Assembly (NCBI GenBank): GCA_009929095.1
Contig: SABF01000114.1
Coordinates: 1-5,626 of the forward strand
Reading direction: 5' to 3'
From: Erysipelotrichia bacterium
Lineage (GTDB): Bacteria; Bacillota_I; Bacilli_A; Erysipelotrichales; Erysipelotrichaceae
DNA length: 5,626 nt
This document shows, one piece after another, positions 1-5,035 of this stretch. How positions within the stretch are numbered: position 1 is the stretch's first letter; every line of letters begins with the position of its first letter. The position numbers and the translations under genes were made by a program. The notes under the pieces are model-generated. The model made no database searches. It saw nothing but the letters and a program-made list of their open reading frames with translations, and was not told the DNA's origin.

Positions 1-330
1 GTCCCGTACATAGTTCAGAAGCAGCCGATCTATCAGATTGCCGGCAGCACCGGCAATCATGCAAGCCAGAGCAATCCTGTTCATCTTTGCTGAATCTGCC
101 TGCATTCCTTTTATCAGATAATACAGCATCGCACCAATTGCGACTGCTGCAATCAGCGATAGAAATACCTGCTTTCCTGCCAGCATATTCCAGGCTGCAC
201 CATCATTCCGGACATAGGTAATATAGAAGAAATGCGGAACCACTTCTATTTCCATAGGCTGGCTGATCTGTACCATGTATTTTGAAATCTGATCTGCAAA
301 GATCAGAATGCCCATTAGAATCCATTCCAT
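1..330 (-). CDS. lspA: Lipoprotein signal peptidase (signal peptidase II), N-terminal 110 residues, cut by the window edge
   Basis: LspA is an inner-membrane aspartyl protease that removes the signal peptide of diacylglyceryl-modified prolipoproteins just before the lipidated cysteine. The visible 110 residues carry the family landmarks in order: DQISK near residue 13 in the first membrane segment, the VRNDGAAWNM motif near residues 45-54 (family form N-x-GAAF), hydrophobic segments at about 60-75 and 88-98, and GNLIDR near 100-105 followed by YVRD at the edge. The Asp of GNLIDR is one catalytic residue; the second lies beyond the window. The family is about 150-165 residues long, so roughly a third is missing. 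The ATG at 330 is preceded by GGAGG seven bases upstream on the minus strand, which fixes the start. The TSCPD gene lies upstream in the same direction with a 111-base gap that holds a possible separate promoter. No damage is seen. Confidence 0.93.
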   Translation of the reverse strand, partial: MEWILMGILIFADQISKYMVQISQPMEIEVVPHFFYITYVRNDGAAWNMLAGKQVFLSLIAAVAIGAMLYYLIKGMQADSAKMNRIALACMIAGAAGNLIDRLLLNYVRD

Positions 331-348
331 CAGGAATCCTCCAAATTC

Positions 349-367
349 ATTGCAGCACAGCTGCAAT
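349..367. repeat. Inverted repeat at the predicted lspA transcription start
   Basis: A perfect 7-bp inverted repeat (ATTGCAG and CTGCAAT) is separated by five bases and directly abuts the predicted -10 element. It has no T tract, so it is not an intrinsic terminator. It could be an operator or a small hairpin in the 5' leader of the lspA mRNA, lying just before the ribosome binding site. It may also be chance. Confidence 0.3.
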
Positions 368-396
368 ACAATAAGTTTACAGTTAAAGCCGTTCAA
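368..396 (-). promoter_or_regulatory. Possible promoter for lspA
   Basis: On the minus strand TTGAAC (391-396) is followed after 17 bases by TATTGT (368-373), each matching four of six consensus bases for the vegetative sigma factor. Transcription would begin near 361, about 30 bases before the lspA start. This would let lspA be transcribed apart from the TSCPD gene. The match is modest and read-through from the upstream gene remains possible, as I see no terminator in between. Confidence 0.35.
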
Positions 397-441
397 ATAC
401 AAAAGCAGAAAGAATTGTCTGTCGCTCTTCTGAATTTGAAA

Positions 442-702
442 CTATTTTCTTTCGGATAGATACTGAGACAGTGCGGCTGCGATCTGATCCGGACAGGATG
501 TCATCTTGGATCCGCATCGGATGCCCTGCAGAAGAGGAATGATTTCTTCTGCGGTATGTCCCTTAATCAGTGAAGCTATCCCCTTCAGATTGCCATTGCA
601 TCCACTGACAACTTCCAGATTCTCAATTTTGTTTTCATCCATTATAAAAATCATTTCGGTAGAACAGGTTCCCTTCGTGTGATAAATAAACTTTTCGCTC
701 AT
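442..702 (-). CDS. TSCPD-domain protein, 86 residues
   Basis: A small cytoplasmic protein of the TSCPD family (stand-alone form of about 80-90 residues, TIGR03905-like). The fold is related to the C-terminal extension of some adenosylcobalamin-dependent ribonucleotide reductases; the role of the stand-alone form is not established. Visible features are GTCS at residues 11-14, SGCNGNLKGIASLIKG at 33-48 and GSKMTSCPDQIA at 64-75. Cysteines 13, 35, 63 and 70 form the four-cysteine set typical of the family, suggesting metal binding. An ATG exists at 717, but the one at 702 is chosen because GGAGG sits eight bases upstream of it and overlaps the longer start. It is divergent from the RNA helicase gene and followed by lspA. 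It is intact; product family is confident, function unknown. Confidence 0.88.
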   Translation of the reverse strand: MSEKFIYHTKGTCSTEMIFIMDENKIENLEVVSGCNGNLKGIASLIKGHTAEEIIPLLQGIRCGSKMTSCPDQIAAALSQYLSERK

Positions 703-727
703 ATCTGAATCCTCCATTAGCGGAAAG

Positions 728-736
728 ATTTTATCA
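728..736 (-). promoter_or_regulatory. Possible extended -10 promoter for the TSCPD gene
   Basis: On the minus strand the nine bases TGATAAAAT fit the extended -10 pattern TG-n-TATAAT with one mismatch. Transcription would start near 721, giving a leader of about 20 bases that contains the GGAGG ribosome binding site. No good -35 element is seen, which is compatible with an extended -10 promoter. Confidence 0.4.
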
Positions 737-760
737 TGATTCTGCAGAATTTCGTATTAT
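731..760 (+). promoter_or_regulatory. Possible promoter for the RNA helicase-peptidase pair
   Basis: TTATCA (731-736) and TATTAT (755-760) match four and five of six consensus bases and are 18 bases apart. Transcription would begin near 767, giving a leader of about 43 bases before the helicase ATG. The elements overlap the divergent promoter of the TSCPD gene, so the two could compete. Confidence 0.35.
739..750. repeat. 12-bp perfect palindrome between divergent promoters
   Basis: ATTCTGCAGAAT is its own reverse complement. It lies between the predicted -35 and -10 of the helicase promoter and just upstream of the predicted extended -10 of the TSCPD gene. That is a classic place for an operator bound by a dimeric regulator controlling both directions. 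No regulator gene is in the window and no second copy was seen, so the role is inferred from position and symmetry only. Confidence 0.3.
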
Positions 761-809
761 TTACCTGCTGTGACTGTAAGATAGTAATGATTCCTAAATA
801 AGGAGAACT

Positions 810-1967
810 ATGAGTAATCTGAAAATTACTGATCTGGCTTCATATCTTCAGCGCTCTCTTTCTGAAGCCGGATTCTCAAAACTGACTGATGTTCAGCAGA
901 AAACGATTCCGCACGCCATGAATCATGAGGATATATTCGCACAGGCTCCAACCGGATCCGGAAAAACCGCGGCCTACTTAATTCCAATTCTGGAACAGCT
1001 GGAAGTTCAGAAACAGACTAGACATCATCCGCAGGCTTTAATTATGGTTCCAACAAGAGAACTTGCAATGCAGATTGCAGATACTGCAAGACTTTTATTG
1101 AAATACCGAGAAGGAATTCGATGCGCTGTGCTTACCGGCGGCATTGATATGAACGCCCAGGTCAGATCATTCTCAAAAGGTGCTGATATCGTCATTGCCA
1201 CACCATCCAGACTGCTGGATCATATCCGGCGTCATACTTTCAAATCTTCTGACTGCCATTTTCTAGTATTGGATGAAGCAGATGTCATGATGACCATGGG
1301 ATTTTATGAGGATGTTACAAAGATAGTCAATACGCTGCCAGAACACGAGACTATGCTGTTTTCAGCAACATACAATGAACAAGTAACTGCAGCATCGAAG
1401 GATCTGCTGCTCAATCCGTTCGAATGTCATATTGAAACAGACTCCGTCATCCCACAGAAAATCAGCTATTACTATGCAGTCCTCGATGAAAAGGAAAAAC
1501 CAGATCTACTATTTCAGCTTCTGAAGCAGAACTGTCAGACACTTGTATTCTGCAATACGATCCGAACCTGTGACTATCTTGCAGAGCTTCTCAAAGCCAG
1601 ATCTTTACCCTGCGAGACAATTCACAGTGAAATGGATCCAAAAATCAGAAGAACACTGATGAAACGGTTCAGAAATAACGAATATCCGATTCTGATCGCG
1701 ACTGACGTCGCATCCCGCGGACTGGATATCAATAAGATGGATCTTGTTATCAGCTATGACTGTCCAAGTTTCCCAGAAGAGTTTCTTCACCGTACCGGCA
1801 GAACCGGAAGAGCCGGCAGCACAGGACAGGCAGTTTTATTTCTGACTCCAAAGGAATCAGGATATATCCGTGAAATGGAAACACTGACAGGATCTTCCTG
1901 TACAAAAATCAGCGGGCAGAAAAAGCATGACTTTACCCGTCGGAAAGGATCCAGCAAATATGACTGA
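810..1967 (+). CDS. DEAD-box ATP-dependent RNA helicase, 385 residues
   Basis: A cytoplasmic ATP-dependent RNA helicase that would unwind short RNA duplexes during ribosome assembly, RNA decay or cold adaptation. All core motifs are seen in order: Q motif (F22 and Q29), motif I APTGSGKT at 46-53, Ia PTRELA at 81-86, GG at 110-111, Ib TPSRL at 131-135, II DEAD at 155-158, III SAT at 185-187, IV LVFCNT at 245-250, V ATDVASRGLD at 297-306 and VI HRTGRTGR at 327-334. Only about 50 residues follow motif VI, ending in a short basic tail, so this is a minimal helicase without the long RNA-binding extension of CshA or DbpA types; I give no symbol. AAGGAG four bases before the ATG supports the start. 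The peptidase gene overlaps its 3' end, indicating co-transcription. No damage is seen. Confidence 0.95.
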   Translation: MSNLKITDLASYLQRSLSEAGFSKLTDVQQKTIPHAMNHEDIFAQAPTGSGKTAAYLIPILEQLEVQKQTRHHPQALIMVPTRELAMQIADTARLLLKYREGIRCAVLTGGIDMNAQVRSFSKGADIVIATPSRLLDHIRRHTFKSSDCHFLVLDEADVMMTMGFYEDVTKIVNTLPEHETMLFSATYNEQVTAASKDLLLNPFECHIETDSVIPQKISYYYAVLDEKEKPDLLFQLLKQNCQTLVFCNTIRTCDYLAELLKARSLPCETIHSEMDPKIRRTLMKRFRNNEYPILIATDVASRGLDINKMDLVISYDCPSFPEEFLHRTGRTGRAGSTGQAVLFLTPKESGYIREMETLTGSSCTKISGQKKHDFTRRKGSSKYD

Positions 1968-2835
1968 AGGAACTATGCCATTTCTGTGCGGCAACACCTG
2001 GTATCGGATAACAGGAAAATCATCAGATAACAGAAAACCTTTGCTTCTATTGCATGGCGGTCCTGGTTCTACCCATAATTATTTCGAGATGCTTGATTCT
2101 CTTGCGGACAGCGGTCGTATGATCGTCTCATATGACCAGATCGGCTGCGGCAATTCTTATCTTGATCATCATCCGGAATACTGGACTGCTGATACATGGC
2201 TGGATGAACTTTCCACACTTCGCAGCTATCTGCATCTAGATGAACTGCATATACTTGGACAGTCCTGGGGTGGTATGCTGACAATTCTTTATCTGAATCA
2301 CCGCCAGCCTGAAGGTATACGTTCCGTTATTCTGTCAAGCAGCCTGTCATCAGCATCACTCTGGAAACAGGAACAGCACCGCATGATCAGACAGCTTCCC
2401 GTATCAGAGCAAAATGCGATCTATCAGGCTGAAAAAACGGGCAATTATGAAGATCAGGCATATATCGCAGCCAATGCTCACTATATGGAGCTGCACTGCA
2501 TGGGAACACCCACTTCAAACGATCCTGACTGTATTCGAAGACCAAAAAGAACCGGCAGAGAATCCTATCTGTACGGCTGGGGGCCAAACGAGTACTCACC
2601 AACTGGTACTCTGAAGAATTACGAAGAAACAGAGAGTCTAGGAAAACTGAAAGTACCTTCTCTCATTATCAGCGGAACGGATGACTTATGTACACCCCTG
2701 GTTGCCAAAACTATGTATGATGCCATTCCAAATGCTGAATGGCATCTGATTCAAAATGCCCGGCATATGTGCTTCTATGATCAGAATCAGTCATACTGCC
2801 AAATTCTGAGTGAATGGCTGGAACGAAACGACTGA
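1960..2835 (+). CDS. pip: Proline iminopeptidase (alpha/beta hydrolase, peptidase family S33), 291 residues
   Basis: This enzyme removes N-terminal proline from peptides in the cytoplasm, allowing use of proline-rich peptides. Numbered from the chosen start, the oxyanion-hole motif HGGPGSTHNYF is at about 32-42, the nucleophile Ser102 sits in GQSWGGM, the acid is Asp242 in SGTDDLCTP, and the catalytic base His269 is in NARHMCF. The close match along the whole length to lactobacillal-type PepI proteins makes the call firm. Three ATGs are possible (1927, 1960, 1975). I chose 1960 because the family begins with a short M-x-TEG-x-MPF sequence and AAAGGA lies ten bases upstream; 1927 would add 11 unusual residues. 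The chosen start overlaps the helicase gene by eight bases, suggesting translational coupling. The stop lies inside the terminator stem. The gene is intact. Confidence 0.93.
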   Translation: MTEGTMPFLCGNTWYRITGKSSDNRKPLLLLHGGPGSTHNYFEMLDSLADSGRMIVSYDQIGCGNSYLDHHPEYWTADTWLDELSTLRSYLHLDELHILGQSWGGMLTILYLNHRQPEGIRSVILSSSLSSASLWKQEQHRMIRQLPVSEQNAIYQAEKTGNYEDQAYIAANAHYMELHCMGTPTSNDPDCIRRPKRTGRESYLYGWGPNEYSPTGTLKNYEETESLGKLKVPSLIISGTDDLCTPLVAKTMYDAIPNAEWHLIQNARHMCFYDQNQSYCQILSEWLERND

Positions 2836-2855
2836 GTGATTGCTCAGTCTTTTTT
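2830..2855 (+). terminator. Intrinsic terminator after the helicase-peptidase operon
   Basis: A perfect 7-bp stem (GACTGAG with CTCAGTC) with a six-base loop is followed by six T. The left arm contains the TGA stop of the peptidase gene (2833-2835), and the right arm contains the reverse complement of the TGA stop of the minus-strand membrane protein remnant. On the minus strand no T run follows the stem, so the terminator should act on plus-strand transcripts only. Confidence 0.9.
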
Positions 2856-3039
2856 ACAAAAATGCTTAAAGAGACCATAGCCAAACATGACAGCTCCGGC
2901 TGCAGCAATGGTAATCAGAAGACCAGCTGCGGCAGCGGATGTTAGTTCATCCTCTTCGCCTTCCGAATCTTCTACATGAATCACATTCAGCTTATCTCCG
3001 CGGTCCTCGTAGGTTTCATTCTCTTTTTAACTCATTCAT
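2844..3039 (-). pseudogene. Small single-pass membrane protein, frameshifted by one base, function unknown
   Basis: The frame from 3026 down to the TGA at 2844 encodes 60 residues: a very acidic stretch (HVEDSEGEEDE), a hydrophobic segment of about 20 residues (from LTSAAAAGLLI to AVMFGYG), and a short basic end KHFCKKD. This is the layout of a C-terminal membrane anchor, but no LPXTG-type sorting motif is present. The frame has no good start and is preceded by TAA. Directly upstream, in the next frame, an ATG at 3039 follows AAGGAG nine bases earlier and reads MNELKRE before a stop at 3016. Removing one base from the run of five T at 3024-3028 (plus strand) joins the two into one protein of about 64 residues. 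Two readings remain: a small gene broken by a one-base insertion (or sequencing error), or the 3' remnant of a longer surface protein cut by the neighbouring element. I do not recognise the family. Confidence 0.5.
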
Positions 3040-3270
3040 GTAATGCGGCTCCTTGCAACATTTTCAAGTGAAGAGTTCGGAAAGTTTTGACGGTGTGGTG
3101 GCAAAACAGCGGATTTTACTGCCTTTCCAGACATATTTGGTATCAAAAAAGCCCTGTCTGCTACCGCTTTTGAGCGAGTAGCAAGCAAGGCTTTTGTTGC
3201 TATCACTTTGGATAGCATTGTGGAGTGGGTTTGGTATCAGAATGGACATCAGGCAAACCGCTTTATCCTT
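3040..3270. other. Structured non-coding junction between the small membrane protein and the recombinase remnant
   Basis: This stretch follows the recognisable end of the recombinase. One minus-strand frame stays open through it to a TGA at 3064, but the residues look random and the frame passes through a terminator hairpin, so I do not count it as coding. It contains a 10-bp direct repeat TTTGGTATCA at 3136-3145 and 3230-3239. Between the copies lie the terminator hairpin (3147-3195) and a second hairpin with 7-bp arms TGCTATC (3198-3204) and GATAGCA (3211-3217). A weaker 6-bp inverted repeat GTTTTG/CAAAAC lies at 3084-3107. An attachment site or element end could lie here, but none can be proven from one end. 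Confidence 0.4.
3147..3195 (-). terminator. Intrinsic terminator downstream of the recombinase remnant
   Basis: A long imperfect hairpin: outer arms AAAAGCC (3147-3153) and GGCTTTT (3189-3195), then an internal loop, then inner arms TGCTACCGCT (3159-3168) and 3173-3183 pairing over ten bases with one bulged A and a four-base loop. On the minus strand the stem ends in GGGC followed by six T, as expected of a rho-independent terminator for the mobC-relaxase-recombinase transcript. The other strand has four T after the stem, so weak bidirectional action is possible. Confidence 0.7.
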
Positions 3271-3735
3271 CAATGTCCCAACAAAGTTGTAAGCGATCTT
3301 CACACGCTGCACTTTTTCACCGTCCTCCATGTGCGCTGCGCCAATGGTGATTCGGTCGATCAGTCGATGGACAATCGTTTCATCCAGCGTTTAAATGGTG
3401 GCGTACTGCTTGATCTGCTCCATGAATAAGCGAATGTCCTTGCTTTGTCTGTCTGCGCTGCTGATTTCACCAAGAATTTCTCGGATACGTGCTTTGTTCT
3501 GTGCCTGTTCGTTTTCAAGCTGTACCGTCATGGACACAAAACGCTGCTCGGTCAAAATCCCCTTGGATTTATCCTCGTACAGACTCATGAACAGACGGTC
3601 AATCTCTGCATTGCTGGCTTCAAGCTTCGCCCTTTCCTTGCAGAGAACGTCTGAATCTCCACAGCTGCGCAGTTCCAAACGCTGTGCAAGCTGTGCATAG
3701 AAGTTTTCTGAATCCTTTGAATACTGCTGTAAAGC
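3271..3735 (-). pseudogene. C-terminal remnant of a large serine recombinase, with an internal stop
   Basis: The remnant reads in one frame from ALQQYSKDSENFYAQL (about 3735) through a charged, coiled-coil-like stretch (AEIDRLFMSLYEDKSKGI, LTEQRFVSM, QLENEQAQNKARI) to IRLFMEQIKQYATI, then an in-frame TAA at 3391-3393, and continues as TLDETIVHRLIDRITI and VQRVKIAYNFVGTL. This is the C-terminal part (DUF4368-like) of the large serine recombinases that integrate clostridial mobilizable and conjugative elements. The family usually has about 500-560 residues. The N-terminal resolvase domain with the catalytic serine and the DNA-binding recombinase domain are both missing, and no start codon or ribosome binding site precedes the remnant. 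The relatives I recall often have a Glu near the TAA, so a single GAA to TAA change would explain the stop. It follows the relaxase remnant directly in another frame. It cannot make an active recombinase. Confidence 0.75.
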
Positions 3736-4213
3736 GTGTCCAGTTCTTTCGCACGCTGATGCTTTTCACAATAGGCGGTAATCACATCGTTCCGTTCGCT
3801 GACAAGACTGTCGATTTCTGTTTGAAGTTTTTTCACGGAAGGGAGCTTTTTTGCCATGCTGTGTGCATCAAAATAGGCTTTCGCTGCGTCATACTTGGCA
3901 AAGCTGATGCGATGTTCCTCATAGAAAGCTGGCTGTTTGCGTGGCTTCAAAGCCCGATACGCATCAATCGTGGTGCAAGTATCACGGAAGTTGATGACAT
4001 GCTGCAAGGTTTCTTTTCAGCCAGTGCAGTATCAAGACTTTTGCGGTGCCGGTTCAGTTTGTAAGCATCATCCTGAGCAGCGTTTCTTGCATCGTCCAAC
4101 GCTTCGGCAGATGGCTTCATAGAAAACTCATCGTGCTGAAAAAGAAGGTAACGCTCGGCAGCACCATAGTTATTGTTTTTTGAGCTGATATGTTTGAACG
4201 TTGCCAATGGCAT
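3714..4213 (-). pseudogene. Relaxase (MOBP-type mobilization nuclease), internally deleted and frameshifted
   Basis: Relaxases nick oriT and carry the DNA strand into the recipient. The first 34 residues read LATFKHISSKNNNYGAAERY then LLFQHDEFSMKP, the usual N-terminus of relaxases paired with this MobC; Tyr22 aligns with the motif I tyrosine. At about 4111 the sequence jumps to SAEALDDARNAAQ and KLNRHRKSLDTALAEK, which matches the region well past the nuclease domain in full-length relatives of roughly 500 residues. The histidine motif (HVHIVIN-like) is therefore absent. In the A run read at about 4011-4018 the frame shifts by one base and resumes as TLQHVINFRDTCTTIDAYRA, then KLPSVKKLQTEIDSLVSERN and KHQRAKELDTLYSSIQRI, the normal C-terminal end. 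It then runs into recombinase sequence near 3714-3735. The start overlaps mobC by about 44 bases; ATG at 4213, GTG at 4216 or TTG at 4204 are possible. The product would be inactive. Confidence 0.85.
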
Positions 4214-4580
4214 CACCTATCTTTTGTTGCACTTCGTATTTCAGCTCGGACAGTTCAGAGGAAGCTGCCTGTAATTCCTGCATCATGCCGTTGTAGGGCT
4301 GACCAAACTCGTTCAGACGTTTTGCAATCTGATTGAGGCTGCTGCCAATCCTTCCGTATTCGGCGTTGAGCTTGCTCACGTTTTTCAGCAGTTCATCGTC
4401 AACGTGATGGATTCGGACGGTAGGTCTGATGAACTGTCCTGTAATCACCTGCCGGATGTACTCTGCTTGGCTCATGTTGCAGAGTGCTGCTGCCTTTGTG
4501 AAAACGGCATATTGGCTTTTGGTCAATCCGGTTTTGACAACGTGCTTTGGGTGCAGTGTGTTGTATTTCTTCCTGGGCAT
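4170..4580 (-). CDS. mobC: MobC-like relaxosome accessory protein, 136 residues
   Basis: MobC proteins bind near oriT, help to open the DNA and bring in the relaxase during mobilization of plasmids and integrative elements. The N-terminal part has a basic start (MPRKKYNT) and a ribbon-helix-helix-like region at about 16-48 (KTGLTKSQYAVF, then MSQAEYIRQVITG). The family signature IGSSLNQIAKRLNEFG is at 78-93, followed by a helical, coiled-coil-like C-terminal part (about 98-122). The length is normal and I see no damage, in contrast to the relaxase gene that follows and overlaps it. ATGs occur at 4586 and 4580. The latter is chosen because AAAGGA is six bases before it, whereas it abuts the first with no spacing. 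The presumed oriT lies just upstream. With the local relaxase broken, this protein could act only with a relaxase from elsewhere. Confidence 0.88.
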   Translation of the reverse strand: MPRKKYNTLHPKHVVKTGLTKSQYAVFTKAAALCNMSQAEYIRQVITGQFIRPTVRIHHVDDELLKNVSKLNAEYGRIGSSLNQIAKRLNEFGQPYNGMMQELQAASSELSELKYEVQQKIGDAIGNVQTYQLKKQ

Positions 4581-4589
4581 GTGCATTCC

Positions 4590-4830
4590 TTTCGCGCGGA
4601 TAATGCGTCAAACTGCGGGCGCATCTCTTGCGCCGCAGCGCAAAGCGGGATTTGGGGAGATGGACGGGGTTCGGGGTATGTGGGCTGCACTATGCGCTTA
4701 GAATCGCATGAGAAAAGCCGCAAGCGTTGTGAAAACGCTGCGGCTTGGTGTGGGGCGTATGGGTTGCTGAACGATCCTATCTGGAAAAGGAGAATGTAGG
4801 AGGTAGTCTTCTTTAACGCAGAGGTAATCG
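4590..4830. other. Candidate origin of transfer (oriT) region upstream of mobC
   Basis: No gene is visible here. Two strong inverted repeats stand out. The first, 4613-4638, has ten base pairs with one bulged G (left arm 4613-4623, loop TCTCT, right arm 4629-4638). The second, 4715-4746, has thirteen base pairs with one bulged A (left arm 4715-4728, loop of five, right arm 4734-4746). Between them is a strand-biased G-rich stretch (GGGATTTGGGGAGATGG and so on). An ATCCTA string at 4774-4779 resembles the core of MOBP nic sites, but this is weak. oriT of relaxase/MobC pairs typically lies just upstream of mobC and contains such repeats. On the minus strand the second hairpin is followed by only four T, so it could instead be a terminator for the FMN-binding gene. 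The nic site is not identified. Confidence 0.42.
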
Positions 4831-5035
4831 TTCATCGTAAGCAATGTTCTGTCGAGGGAACCCCGACAAACCGGGATTGGTCGAGGTGAGGATTATGCTC
4901 ATAATCTTACAGGCAGACGGAAAAAGATGTTTTTTATTGGCGGCGCATCTCAACCGAAAGAATTGAAATCGCAAAATTATGCATCACCCAAACCTTGAGA
5001 TTATGGACCGAATGGATTTGCGTTGTCTACGTATC
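4831..5035. other. Non-coding stretch between the candidate oriT and the FMN-binding gene
   Basis: I see no credible gene. There is a near-perfect dyad GATTATG-CT-CATAATC at 4891-4906, a 7-bp direct repeat GTCGAGG at 4851-4857 and 4880-4886, and a small GC-rich dyad at 4851-4867. GGCGCATCTC at 4942-4951 repeats the same ten bases at 4618-4627 in the oriT candidate. These could be protein-binding sites of the transfer region or regulatory sites; none matches a riboswitch that I recognise. Confidence 0.35.

Noticed and set aside
1927..1959. Longer start for the proline iminopeptidase at 1927
   Set aside because: It adds 11 residues absent from the family N-terminus, has no good ribosome binding site and increases overlap with the helicase gene to 41 bases.
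3395..3700. Plus-strand open frame of about 100 codons opposite the recombinase remnant
   Set aside because: Its residues show no family signature, it has no ribosome binding site that I can see, and the opposite strand has clear recombinase sequence. It is a shadow of the broken gene.
3684..4064. Plus-strand open frame of 126 codons opposite the relaxase remnant
   Set aside because: The minus strand carries recognisable relaxase sequence in two frames here; the plus frame has no recognisable motif and an odd composition rich in Cys and Phe.
3585..4216. A new fused protein made of MobP-like, relaxase tail and recombinase parts
   Set aside because: The parts are in three different frames with a one-base shift and an in-frame stop, so no continuous product is possible. 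Decay is the simpler explanation.
4404..4799. Plus-strand open frame of 131 codons opposite mobC and the candidate oriT
   Set aside because: It crosses from the antisense of mobC into the inverted-repeat region, with many Cys and Trp and no family features.
4831..4980. Riboswitch (for example FMN) upstream or downstream of the FMN-binding gene
   Set aside because: The region is downstream of that gene on its coding strand, and I see no conserved riboswitch core.
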